DNA from: Bacteroidota bacterium
GTDB taxonomy: Bacteria > Bacteroidota > Bacteroidia > Chitinophagales > Chitinophagaceae
Length of the DNA stretch: 64,000 nt
Reading direction: 5' to 3'
Assembly (NCBI GenBank): GCA_028876495.1
Contig: JAGWRO010000089.1
Span: 1-64,000, forward strand
Shown here: positions 35,878-45,048 of the stretch, piece by piece
How positions within the stretch are numbered: the first letter of the stretch is position 1
Layout of the letters: the number at the start of each line of letters is the position of its first letter
Notes under the pieces: generated by a model
Databases searched by the model: none
What the model was told of the DNA's origin: nothing
The model's input: only the letters and a program-made list of their open reading frames with translations
Translations under genes and position numbers: made by a program

Positions 35878-38209
35878 ATGCAAACACACAACTTAGGTTA
35901 CCCGAGGATTGGTAGCCAACGTGAACTCAAAAAAGCCTCCGAACTGTATTGGTCGGGAAAGCTGACTGTACAGCAATTATTGCAAACGGGCAAAACCATT
36001 CGCCAACAAAATTGGCAACTGCAAAAGGATGCAGGTATTGATTTGATACCCTGCAACGACTTTTCTTTTTACGACCAGGTGCTTGACATTAGCCTGATGG
36101 TTGGGGCAATTCCTGAAAGGCATCATATCTTAATGCAGGACAAACAATTGCCCGAAATTGATTTGCTTTTTGCAATGGCAAGGGGGTATCAAAAAGATGG
36201 CTACGATGTTACCGCTATGGAAATGACAAAATGGTTCGACACTAATTACCATTACATCGTTCCTGAATTTACCGCTAATCAAAAATTTACATTGTATTCA
36301 ACCAAAGTAATTAGCGAATTTATTGAAGCAAAGCAAAGTGGATTTAATGCAAAGCCTGTATTGTTAGGCCCTGTTTCATATCTATCTATTAGGAAAGGAA
36401 AAAGAAGAAGGTTTTCATCGTCTTGAACTGATAAAAAACTTATTGCCTGTTTATTTGGAAGTGTTGAAAAGATTGGATGATGCTAATGCTAATTATATTC
36501 AGTTTGATGAACCTTGTCTTTCGTTAAATCTTACCGAAACAGAACGACAGGTTTTTATCAAAACCTATCAGGAAATAAAAAATAAGTTTCCTCACCTGCA
36601 CCTCATTTTAGCAAGTTATTTCGAATGTTACGGACAAAACCTGCAAACAGCATTGAGCTTGCCCGTACAAACTGTACATTTGGATTTAGTACGTTGTCCA
36701 TCGCAATTAAATGATATTTTGGCAAGTGATTTTGTAAAAACAAAAACTAATCTTTCGTTGGGTGTTGTTGATGGGAGAAATATTTGGAAAAATGATTTTC
36801 AACATTCGCTTTCATTAATAAATAAAGCTGTTGAAAAAATCGGAGCAGAAAGAGTTTGGATAGCTCCATCCTGTTCATTGATACATTCGCCATGCGATTT
36901 GGATTTGGAAACAAATGAACAAACATTAATCCCCGAAATAAAACAATGGCTTGCATTTGCCAAACAAAAAATTGATGAGGTGGTAACACTGAAGCAATTG
37001 GCAAGCAGCGAAAATTCAGAAACGGCAAATATAAAATTGCAGGAAAATATCCGTGCCAATGAAAGCCGTAAAACATCCACACTGATTCATAATAAAAAGG
37101 TGAAACAGCGTGTGGCTGCCATTACTGAAAAAGATGCACAACGTATAAATGGTTTTTCAGTACGAAAAATAGAACAACGTGAAGCCCTGCATTTACGGAT
37201 GTTTCCAACTACTACCATTGGTTCATTTCCGCAAACAACCGAAGTAAGAAATTGGAGAGCTAAGTTTAAAAAAGGAGAACTGACACAAGAGCAATACGAT
37301 GAACTAATTGCAAAGGAAACAGCAGAAGCAATCCGCTGGCAGGAAGAAATTGGTATTGATGTGCTGGTACATGGTGAGTTTGAACGCAACGATATGGTGG
37401 AGTACTTTGGCTAACAATTAGAAGGTTTTGTTTTCACTAAAAATGGCTGGGTACAAAGCTATGGCAGCCGTTGTGTAAAGCCGCCTGTCATCTATGGTGA
37501 TGTAAGCCGCCCTTCACCTATGACAGTAAGATGGTCGACCTATGCCCAATCATTAACAAAACAAATAGTAAAAGGAATGTTGACGGGGCCGGTAACCATA
37601 TTGCAATGGAGTTTTGTTCGCAACGACCAGCCACGCAGCGAAACCTGTACGCAGATTGCATTGGCTATCCGTGACGAGGTAGTTGATTTGGAAAAGGCAG
37701 GAATAAAAATAATACAGATTGATGAACCCGCTATTCGTGAAGGCTTGCCATTGCGTAAAGAAAACTGGCAGGAGTATTTACAATGGGCTGTTCATGCATT
37801 TCGTATTTCGGCAAGTGGTGTGCAGGATAAAACACAAATCCATACACACATGTGCTATTCCGAATTTAACGATATCATCCAAAACATTGCTGACATGGAT
37901 GCGGATGTAATTACGATTGAGTGTTCCCGTTCGCAAATGGAATTGTTAGATGCGTTTGCGGATTTTAAATACCCCAACGAAATAGGTCTTGGTGTATATG
38001 ACATCCATTCTCCACGAGTTCCTTCAAAAGCAGAAATGGTAGCATTAATGGAAAAAGCAAAAGCTGTTATTCCGGCCGGCCAGCTTTGGGTAAATCCCGA
38101 TTGTGGATTGAAAACCCGCCATTGGGATGAAACAAAAAAAGCATTAATAGAAATGGTTAAAGCTGCAAAAGAATTGCGACTATTAATTCATCAATCCACA
38201 GTTTTATAA
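35878..38209 (+). pseudogene. metE: Cobalamin-independent methionine synthase, broken by a frameshift and a nonsense codon
   Basis: The N-terminal part (LGYPRIGSQRELKKASE) reads to GPVSYLSI and then leaves frame near 36380-36392, where TATCTATCTATTA looks like a CTAT duplication or one-base insertion. The next frame resumes at LLGKEKEEGFHRLELIK and continues. At 37412 the expected EYFGEQL reads EYFG then TAA, a GAA-to-TAA change. The rest is intact: [17 protein letters not shown] and NPDCGLKTR supply the His, Cys, Glu and Cys zinc ligands. Both lesions are needed to explain the break. The original enzyme transfers methyl from 5-methyl-THF (polyglutamate) to homocysteine. Confidence 0.93.
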
Positions 38210-38218
38210 TTTCAGGGT

Positions 38219-38256
38219 GCAGGTAATTGAATAAACCAATTGCCTGCTCTTTTATT
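38219..38256 (+). terminator. Terminator hairpin at the metE 3' end
   Basis: GCAGGTAATTG (38219-38229) pairs with CAATTGCCTGC (38237-38247) with one G-T pair and a 7-base loop, followed by TCTTTTATTT. It lies 10 bases after the metE stop and before the CWC gene. Confidence 0.7.
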
Positions 38257-38265
38257 TCTGTATAA

Positions 38266-38490
38266 ATGGAGAAACAAGAGGAAAAATATTGTCCCAAATG
38301 CAATACGCCCTTTATCTGCAAAATGGGCGATATTGTTAATTGCCAATGCAACACAGTAAAACTAAGTGATGATACAAAAGATTTTTTATCAAAAACCTTT
38401 TTTGATTGTTTGTGCAAGGACTGTCTAGCAAAAATCAACCAGGATTTAAAAGCAGCAAAAAATTATCGTTTCCCAACACACAAAGAATAG
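38266..38490 (+). CDS. Cysteine-rich CWC-family protein
   Basis: The 74-residue protein has the pattern YCPKCNTPFIC, VNCQCNTVKL and FFDCLCKDCLAKI, eight cysteines in CxxC and CxC pairs typical of the Cysteine-rich_CWC family, presumably binding zinc. Its function is unknown. It starts within 10 bases of the metE terminator; in related genomes small CWC genes are often near metabolic genes, so linkage here may be accidental. Confidence 0.8.
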   Translation: MEKQEEKYCPKCNTPFICKMGDIVNCQCNTVKLSDDTKDFLSKTFFDCLCKDCLAKINQDLKAAKNYRFPTHKE

Positions 38491-38553
38491 TTTATTGAAG
38501 GGTTCGCAATGCCCGAAAACGTTATCTTTCATTCCAGTATCATTTTAAAATTT

Positions 38554-38874
38554 CTAAAATTCAATACCTAACGTCTGTGCATAAACGACCTTTTTAAAAA
38601 TTTTGGTAACGCTTTTTTTCTGGTTAGTTTCTGCTTTTACTTTGTAAGTTCCAGGTTTAACTTTTATTGCAAGCATCGAAACATAACTGCAACCAAACAT
38701 ATCAGATAAATATTGCCTGCCGGTGTCTTAATTGTATAAATAAATTCTTGCCCTGCATTCGTTGGAAATGCTTACCAATACTTCGTCTGAAACTTTTAAA
38801 TCTTCTTTCATGCAGCTTTGTAAAACGGTTGAGGTTATGATGGCCATAATGATTATTGTTTTCTTGGTTAACAA
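38554..38874 (-). pseudogene. Broken small lipoprotein gene
   Basis: Starting at TTG 38874, a lipoprotein signal (KKTIIIMAIITSTVLQSC) leads into EDLKVSDEVLVSISN. The frame then drifts: NAGQEFIYTIKTPAGNIY lies one frame over, and the last part SYVSMLAIKVKPGTYKVKA to QTLGIEF and a stop at 38554-38556 lies in another. Two frameshifts in a protein of about 105 residues indicate decay. The beta-rich sequence resembles a small exported binding or regulatory domain; no family recognised. Confidence 0.45.
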
Positions 38875-39191
38875 ATTTGAATGTATTTGAGATAACCATT
38901 TACGGGCTCGTTTTTCACAATGTGGATCTTGGATTTCAAAAAGGCTATTTTATTATTTAAAGCCGTAAAGTTTTCAGGAATTACAGGAAAGTTGTTTAAA
39001 GAATTTTTATAGGACGATTTCAGTTTCTGAATAGATTTCATCGCCATTTCTTTTGCAGAATGATCGTTTGAATTCAGGCCGTTTAAAGCTTTATTATATT
39101 TCGCCGGAATGATTATATTCTCCCCTTTCTTTTTCTTTATCAACTGTAATTTAGCATTAAATAATTCCTGTTTGGTAGAAAGTTCTTGCAA
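38868..39191 (-). CDS. Uncharacterised Lys-rich protein, probably 5'-truncated
   Basis: The 107-residue frame from TTG 39191 (ELSTKQELFNAKLQLIKKK) is helical and Lys-rich and has no domain I recognise. The same frame is open upstream only to a TAA near 39226, beyond which VLNGKL and earlier residues continue the same sequence style. The original gene was probably longer and is interrupted. It overlaps the broken lipoprotein start by a few bases. Confidence 0.35.
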   Translation of the reverse strand: MQELSTKQELFNAKLQLIKKKKGENIIIPAKYNKALNGLNSNDHSAKEMAMKSIQKLKSSYKNSLNNFPVIPENFTALNNKIAFLKSKIHIVKNEPVNGYLKYIQIC

Positions 39192-39333
39192 CGCGTCGAA
39201 TGGTTCCTTTTCAGTCTGTTTAAGTTACAATTTCCCATTTAGTACTTCTCCTGGAATAAGACTTTTTTTCGATGTATTGATAAACTATCAATTCAAATTC
39301 ACGGAATAATCTTTAGGGTTCGTAGTAAGGCAA

Positions 39334-39618
39334 TCATTTCGGAAGTAGAATTTTTTCTCGCAATGGAACTTTTATTAATGCCTTGTCAAAAATTTGAGAT
39401 TGTTTCCAGTAATAGCAATGATTGAGCAAATCAGCTTTTAAAATTTTTAGTAAATCCGTGGATGGCGCTAATTCATTATTTTTACATTGATCTTCCAATA
39501 CTTTCTTTACTAAGCATTTTGCAACAGTTTCATCTTGTATAATTCGTCTTGAATATCTTTCTAAAAGAGGCTTGAAGTAGTCGATCGCTCCAACTTGAGT
39601 TGATTTAATTCTTGACAT
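39334..39618 (-). CDS. Uncharacterised protein (short, helical)
   Basis: The 94-residue protein begins MSRIKSTQVGAIDYFKPLL and contains YSRRIIQDETVAKCLVKKV, LKADLLNHCYYWKQSQIFD and a final PLREKILLPK. It looks like a family of short proteins common in Chitinophagaceae. Its N-terminal helices recall the start of ECF sigma factors, but no promoter-binding region is present. It is divergent from the XRE gene, with a shared 85-base promoter region. Confidence 0.45.
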   Translation of the reverse strand: MSRIKSTQVGAIDYFKPLLERYSRRIIQDETVAKCLVKKVLEDQCKNNELAPSTDLLKILKADLLNHCYYWKQSQIFDKALIKVPLREKILLPK

Positions 39619-39748
39619 TATTTGATATTTATTTCAAACTTTTTCGAGTTTCTAAAAAAGTCAAACGTTAAAACAAAAATAAGCAATTCATTTCAGTACA
39701 CAAATGTGTATCAAAATATTTTCTTTAATGGTTCAACTTTCCATTTCA

Positions 39749-40129
39749 ATGCAAGAAAAAGGAAAGGAATATATTAAACTCAAACTGGCAACTTGTTTTA
39801 GGATTATCCTTAAGAGCAAAAAGAATCTTGATTTAGAAAACAAAGCAAAAAATATTGAAGATGTAAGGTTAGTAGCATCAATGAGACAGTTGGAAGCTGA
39901 GTCCGGTCTTAGTTATACGATTATTCAGAATGTTTCGGTAGGAAAAAGAGATTTGCAATTTACCAGCTTAATTGCATTAATTGAAAATTTGGGTATTAGT
40001 TTTTCTGAGTTTGCCGGATTATATGATACCATTACTGAAAAGCAAATGATAGAAGAGAAGGCATTAATAGAAAAAAATAAAATTAAGAAGAAAGTAAAAT
40101 CAAAGAAATCCGTAGAAAACATGAAATGA
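39749..40129 (+). CDS. XRE-type helix-turn-helix protein
   Basis: Using ATG 39749 (MQEKGKEYIKLKLATCF) the protein is 126 residues; an ATG at 39704 would add 15. The HTH is SMRQLEAESGLSYTIIQNVSVG (about residues 54-75), followed by LIALIENLGISFSEFAGLYD. The C-terminal tail is a Lys-rich helix. It probably regulates the divergent gene or itself. Confidence 0.7.
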   Translation: MQEKGKEYIKLKLATCFRIILKSKKNLDLENKAKNIEDVRLVASMRQLEAESGLSYTIIQNVSVGKRDLQFTSLIALIENLGISFSEFAGLYDTITEKQMIEEKALIEKNKIKKKVKSKKSVENMK

Positions 40130-40167
40130 GAGGAGAGAAAAGAAGAGGATCTTTACAGTCTCCGGGA

Positions 40168-40842
40168 TTATTGCTCTATCAGATTAAATTTATAAGCTGC
40201 CTTTACCAATCCTGCCGTATTCTTTACATTCAATTTATTGATCAAATTTTGCCGGTGTGTATCAATAGTTCTTTTAGACAAAAATAATTTTTGAGCAATT
40301 TCATCATTAGTCATTTCCATGGCTATCATTCGCAACACTTCTGTTTCCCTGGTTGATAAAATCTTTTCCAATTGTACCTTTTGGGTATTCTTATTTTCTG
40401 CAGCTTCAATAATTTTTATAGATACATCATTGCAATAATAAATTTTATTTGAAAGAATCGTTCTTAAGGCCTTAAGCATTTCTCCAGGTTCAATATTTTT
40501 CAAAACAAACCCATTTGCACCTGCATCCATCATACTTTCAATATACGAAAGTTCATCATAATTACTCAATGCCAAAATCTTCAAATGAGGTTTTAATCTT
40601 AATATTCTTTGGATAGTTTCTACTCCAGACATTCCTGGCATTTGATAATCCACAATTGCTACATCAAAATTGAAACGGTTAATTTTCGTTAGGGCTTCTT
40701 TCCCGGATTCTGCTTCCTGAACATTAAAATGTACAGAATTTTTTAAAGATGCCATCATTATTTTTAATCCTTCTCTTACCATTTTATGATCATCAATGAT
40801 CAGGAGATTAATTGTTTCCTTTATTCTGGAATTTGAGTTCAT
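40168..40842 (-). CDS. NarL/LuxR-type response regulator
   Basis: The 224-residue protein has an N-terminal receiver: IDDHKMVREGL (acidic pocket) and Asp65 in VAIVDYQMPGMSG. A C-terminal LuxR helix-turn-helix follows: LSTRETEVLRMIAMEMTNDE and IAQKLFLSKRTIDTHRQNLI. It starts 2 bases after the kinase gene stop and is surely cotranscribed with it as its cognate partner. The regulon is unknown; the divergent alpha-oxoamine synthase gene is the nearest candidate. Confidence 0.95.
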   Translation of the reverse strand: MNSNSRIKETINLLIIDDHKMVREGLKIMMASLKNSVHFNVQEAESGKEALTKINRFNFDVAIVDYQMPGMSGVETIQRILRLKPHLKILALSNYDELSYIESMMDAGANGFVLKNIEPGEMLKALRTILSNKIYYCNDVSIKIIEAAENKNTQKVQLEKILSTRETEVLRMIAMEMTNDEIAQKLFLSKRTIDTHRQNLINKLNVKNTAGLVKAAYKFNLIEQ

Positions 40843-40844
40843 TT

Positions 40845-41993
40845 CTAAAGATTTAGCGGAATACCTATTTTATAGCAAGTGCCTTTGCCAATATTGCTTA
40901 TGATATCTAATGTGCCATTATGAGATTTGACCCTCGATTTTACATTTTGTAACCCCATGCCTTTCCCAATTTGTTTACTTTCAAATCCTTTTCCATTATC
41001 CAATAATTTTACTTTAAGAATTTTTTTATTAAAATAAAAGGAGATTTTAATCTCGCTGGCTTCTCCATGGTTTATTGCGTTGTTTATGAATTCCTGGATA
41101 ACTCTATACAAATCAATCTTGATTTCAGAAGAAAATTCAGGAAGTTTATTGCTTTGTTCAATAATAAAATTTGTTTTCCTATGATAAATTGAATGATTGC
41201 AAAATTCCCGAACAGCTTTTACCAATCCAAATTCATGAAGCGTCTTTGGCATGAGATTAAAACAGGTATTTCTCATTTCATTAATAACTTCAGAAAGCGC
41301 TTCATTTGAATTATTTAAAATTGTTTTTAGTTTTTGCGATCTTGAAAGATAGGAAGTTGAACTTATGTAAAACTTAATTGCAGAGAGCTGTTGAATCAGG
41401 CTGTCATGAAAATCTTTAGCCAGCCTTTGCCTCTCTTTTTCTTGTGTATCTATTATTGCCCTGATGATCAGGTTTTCAGTATTTATTTGAAAAGTAATAT
41501 CACTTGCTGTTAAAAGAATGGGATTATCTTTTTTTTCATTTGTAAGGTACGATACACCGATTTTTACAGGAATCGCTTCTTTCTTTCTGGAATAGATCAT
41601 ACTTTCACTTTTAGTGTAAGGGCCATTCTTTTTTAATTGACCCACCATATTTGTAAAGAAAGACGGGGGATCATTTATCAATTCATTTATTTTTTTGCCT
41701 ATTAAAGAATCGTGGTCATATCTCAATTGTTCCTTAGCTGATTTATTGGCGTCGGTAATTATCCCTCTCGGATTTAATATAAAAACCATATCCGAAACTG
41801 AATTAAAAATATTATTGAAATAATCCCTGGATATAGTAATGGATTTCAATTCTTCTCCTAGCATATTTATTCCACTACTGATGGCATCAACTTCATCAAG
41901 CTTTGGAGATATTTTTATATTATTATCAAAATTTCCAATAGAATATTCACTTAGCCGTAAATTGATTTCTTTGAGCCGGTTATCCATGATCAA
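40845..41993 (-). CDS. PAS-domain sensor histidine kinase (NarX/HisKA_3 type)
   Basis: The 382-residue cytosolic kinase has no transmembrane segment. A short HAMP-like coil (residues 1-55) precedes a PAS domain (about 57-170: VSDMVFILNPRGIITDANKS). The HisKA_3 helix carries the phospho-acceptor His196 in RQRLAKDFHDSLIQQLSAIK, and the ATPase domain has EFINNAINHGEAS, DNGKGF and GKGMGLQNVKSRV. It phosphorylates the response regulator encoded 2 bases downstream. The STAS-like gene lies 8 bases upstream in the same direction. Confidence 0.95.
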   Translation of the reverse strand: MIMDNRLKEINLRLSEYSIGNFDNNIKISPKLDEVDAISSGINMLGEELKSITISRDYFNNIFNSVSDMVFILNPRGIITDANKSAKEQLRYDHDSLIGKKINELINDPPSFFTNMVGQLKKNGPYTKSESMIYSRKKEAIPVKIGVSYLTNEKKDNPILLTASDITFQINTENLIIRAIIDTQEKERQRLAKDFHDSLIQQLSAIKFYISSTSYLSRSQKLKTILNNSNEALSEVINEMRNTCFNLMPKTLHEFGLVKAVREFCNHSIYHRKTNFIIEQSNKLPEFSSEIKIDLYRVIQEFINNAINHGEASEIKISFYFNKKILKVKLLDNGKGFESKQIGKGMGLQNVKSRVKSHNGTLDIISNIGKGTCYKIGIPLNL

Positions 41994-42001
41994 AAGTTAA
42001 A

Positions 42002-42379
42002 CTATAAAATAATGTATTGTTGTAACCATTTAACAGCCTTTTGCGTATCTGAAAATATCTTAACAGGCATTTTTGTTTTGTTGACAAAAATGAAAAAATT
42101 ACCCAATAGCCTGCTATAGTCAGAGTTAACAATAATCGCTGTTGCTGATAAATCCCTTATTCCTTTTTCCGAAGCAAAATATTCCCTTGCCGGTTTATCT
42201 ATACTAATTACACCTTGGCTTTTAATTATTACGGCCATATTTTTCCCTTTTGTAAAAGATAAGCGGTCCCTCACAATTTTCTCAGCTATTTCATAAGTGA
42301 TATGAAGGCCTTCCTTATAAGTAACCTCAAGAATCTTTTCCTTTACAATAAGGCGTGCAAACGTTGTATCATGTTCCAT
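42002..42379 (-). CDS. STAS/SpoIIAA-like domain protein
   Basis: The 125-residue protein has the alternating alpha/beta pattern of SpoIIAA/STAS-like proteins: MEHDTTFARLIVKEKILEVT, FTKGKNMAVIIKSQGVISI and LSATAIIVNSDYSRLLGNFF. It starts the transcript of STAS-kinase-response regulator with only 8 bases before the kinase. A role as a sensory or partner-switching protein for the kinase is inferred from position; the conserved phosphorylatable Ser of classical anti-anti-sigma factors is not clear. Confidence 0.65.
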   Translation of the reverse strand: MEHDTTFARLIVKEKILEVTYKEGLHITYEIAEKIVRDRLSFTKGKNMAVIIKSQGVISIDKPAREYFASEKGIRDLSATAIIVNSDYSRLLGNFFIFVNKTKMPVKIFSDTQKAVKWLQQYIIL

Positions 42380-42536
42380 TTTATAAAGATAAGTTCTGAT
42401 CTTAAAAAAAATCTACGTCTTTATACTTAATAAATAAAGGAGCATAAATTACCAAAATTCAGCTTTTAATCTGTTGAATTTGCAATCAAAAAATTTCAGT
42501 TTTGAAAAATATTTTACAATTAAAAGTTTACGAATT

Positions 42537-44981
42537 ATGGGTAGAAGCAATTCATTTTATGAAACAGTTGACCAGATAGTAACTTATGGAATTGAGAAGA
42601 AAATACTTCATCTATATACTTCCAATAAACCATTTAACGGAACAAAAATCGTTCTTAATGATAAAGATGTATTGAATTTCGGATCCTGTAGTTACCTGGG
42701 ATTGGAATTTGATTCCAGAATAAAGGAGGGTGCCATTGACGCTATCAAAAAATATGGGACTCAATTTTCGGAATCCCGGGCTTATGCTTCCCTTGGCTTA
42801 TATAAAAAACTGGAAACCCTTCTTGAAAAGATTTTTAATGCTTACTGTGTAATTACGCCAACAACAACCCTGGGTCACATTGCTAATATCCCGGTTTTGG
42901 TTGAGGACTCAGATGCAGTTATTATGGATCAGCAAGTCCATAATTCCGTACAAACTGCAGTTCAGATTGTAAAAGCAAGAGGAGTGCATATTGAATTGGT
43001 AAGGCATAATAGGATGGATTTATTGGAAACAAGGATAAAAGAACTTCGTTCCAAACACAAAAAAATATGGTATATGGCCGATGGCATATATTCTATGTTC
43101 GGCGACAGCAGCCCTGTTGATGAGATTTATTCTTTAATGGATCTATACCCTGAATTATATTATTATGTTGATGATGCCCATGGAATGAGTATTCATGGTA
43201 AACACGGTAGAGGTTATGTTTTAAGCAATCATGACATTCATCCGAAAATGGCGTTGGCCACTTCCTTAAATAAAGCATTTGCAACTGGTGGTGGTGTGTT
43301 AGTCTATGGAGATAAAGAACTCGCCAGGAAGGTTGGAACTGTTGGTGGCCCTCTGCTAAGTTCTGGTCCTATGCAACCTTCCGCGTTAGGTGCAGCTATT
43401 ATTTCAGCGCGGATTCATTTGAGTAATGAGATCATTGAAATGCAGGAACAACTTAAAGTCAATATCCAGTTTACGATACGGATGTTAGCAAAATATAAAC
43501 TTCCTGTTATTTCCCGTGCTGGGGCTGCGATATTTTTTGTGGGAGTTAGTTTGCCTAAGTTAGGGCACAATATAGTAAAGCGTATGCTTGATGCGGGTTA
43601 TTATGTAAACCTTGGAGTCTTCCCTACTGTGCCTATGAAACAAACCGGAATAAGATTTACCATCACAAGGCTCCATTCCTTTACTGAAATTGAAAGTATG
43701 ATCGCAAAACTTGCGGAAGTTTTCCCAATTACAATGGAAGAGGAAGGTGTTTCTTTTCAGGAAATTTATAAAGCATTTAAAAAACCTGTACCAGGAGAAT
43801 TATTATTAGGAGATGCAATTGAGAATATTATTAAAAAGGCAAATTTGGTTCATCTGAAACATTTTTCTAGTATCCGGGAAATTGATAAAAGCCAATGGGA
43901 CCAGTTGTTTAAGGGAAAAGGAACGTTTGATTGGGAAGGCTTGCAAATTTTGGAACAATCTTTTAGCAATAATGATCTTCCGGAAGATAACTGGATATTT
44001 GATTACCTCATTATAAAAGATAATGAGGGCAATATAGTTGCTGCTACATTCCTTACAACAGCTATTTGGAAAGATGATATGCTATCAAAAGATCTGGTTT
44101 CAGCCCAGATTGAAGATCAAAGAAGAAATGACCCCTATTACTTAACCAGTAAAGTGATTTGCTGTGGTTCTTTAATTACCGAAGGATCTCACTTATTTAT
44201 CAAAAAAGATTCCACTTTGTGGAAGGAAGCATTACAGTTATTATTTGAGAAAGTGTACTCATTACAAGAAATGTATAATGCGAATCATATTGTATTTAGG
44301 GATTTTCAGGGATTAAATGAAGATCTTGATAACCTAATGATTGAAAATGGCTTTTTTAAATTCAATATGCCAGATTCAAATGTTATTAATAATTTGTCCT
44401 GGGATGGCCCAAAAGATTTTTATAATTCACTTTCTTTAAAATCAAAAAGCCATTTACGCCGATACGTATTGCGGAATCAAGCCAAATTTAAAACTGAAAT
44501 AATACATCAAACTAATTCTCAATCTGAAATTGATTACTGGTATAATTTATACCTTAATGTACAAAATAAGGGGCTTGAATTAAATACTTTCCCGCTTCCG
44601 CTCAAACTTTTTAAGGAAATGAATTTAAATCCTAATTGGGAAGTAGTTAAACTTAGTTTGGACATTCCAGGCGATTCGAATGAAAGACCATGTTGCGTAG
44701 TATTCTGTTATAAAACACCGGAGGCTTATATCCCTGTTATAATTGGATTGGATTATGCTTATAATAAGCAATTTGGTATTTACAGGCAGGCCTTGTATCA
44801 ACTGGTCTTACGGGCACATCAATTAAAAAAGAAAAAAATTTTACTTGGATTTGCTGCTAACATCGAAAAGAAAAAATTTGGCGCAAATTCTATTAACACA
44901 TTTGCGTATATGCATACCAGAGATAGTTTTAATTTGGAGGCGCTTTCCACCCTTCCAACCTATGCCAAACAATTAGGGTAG
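42537..44981 (+). CDS. Bifunctional alpha-oxoamine synthase (PLP) with C-terminal acyltransferase-like domain
   Basis: The protein is 814 residues from ATG 42537. Residues 1 to about 405 are an alpha-oxoamine synthase: FGSCSYLGLEFDSR, the PLP-contacting YVDDAHGMSIHGKHGRGY (Asp about 211) and the Schiff-base Lys246 in SLNKAFATGGG. Such enzymes condense an amino acid with an acyl thioester, releasing CO2. Residues about 435-814 are a GNAT-type domain with SHLRRYVLRNQAKF and IPVIIGLDYAYNKQFGIYR, as in acyltransferases. Fusion suggests that the ketoamine made by the first half is acylated by the second, as in sphingo- or sulfonolipid pathways. The upstream TTG at 42474 gives 21 extra residues, not chosen. 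Confidence 0.85.
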   Translation: MGRSNSFYETVDQIVTYGIEKKILHLYTSNKPFNGTKIVLNDKDVLNFGSCSYLGLEFDSRIKEGAIDAIKKYGTQFSESRAYASLGLYKKLETLLEKIFNAYCVITPTTTLGHIANIPVLVEDSDAVIMDQQVHNSVQTAVQIVKARGVHIELVRHNRMDLLETRIKELRSKHKKIWYMADGIYSMFGDSSPVDEIYSLMDLYPELYYYVDDAHGMSIHGKHGRGYVLSNHDIHPKMALATSLNKAFATGGGVLVYGDKELARKVGTVGGPLLSSGPMQPSALGAAIISARIHLSNEIIEMQEQLKVNIQFTIRMLAKYKLPVISRAGAAIFFVGVSLPKLGHNIVKRMLDAGYYVNLGVFPTVPMKQTGIRFTITRLHSFTEIESMIAKLAEVFPITMEEEGVSFQEIYKAFKKPVPGELLLGDAIENIIKKANLVHLKHFSSIREIDKSQWDQLFKGKGTFDWEGLQILEQSFSNNDLPEDNWIFDYLIIKDNEGNIVAATFLTTAIWKDDMLSKDLVSAQIEDQRRNDPYYLTSKVICCGSLITEGSHLFIKKDSTLWKEALQLLFEKVYSLQEMYNANHIVFRDFQGLNEDLDNLMIENGFFKFNMPDSNVINNLSWDGPKDFYNSLSLKSKSHLRRYVLRNQAKFKTEIIHQTNSQSEIDYWYNLYLNVQNKGLELNTFPLPLKLFKEMNLNPNWEVVKLSLDIPGDSNERPCCVVFCYKTPEAYIPVIIGLDYAYNKQFGIYRQALYQLVLRAHQLKKKKILLGFAANIEKKKFGANSINTFAYMHTRDSFNLEALSTLPTYAKQLG

Positions 44982-45048
44982 GGAAGATTTTTCCTAAAAC
45001 ATTATTTCACAAGAATTTACTCTTTTAACAAAAAAAGCAAATTAAACC

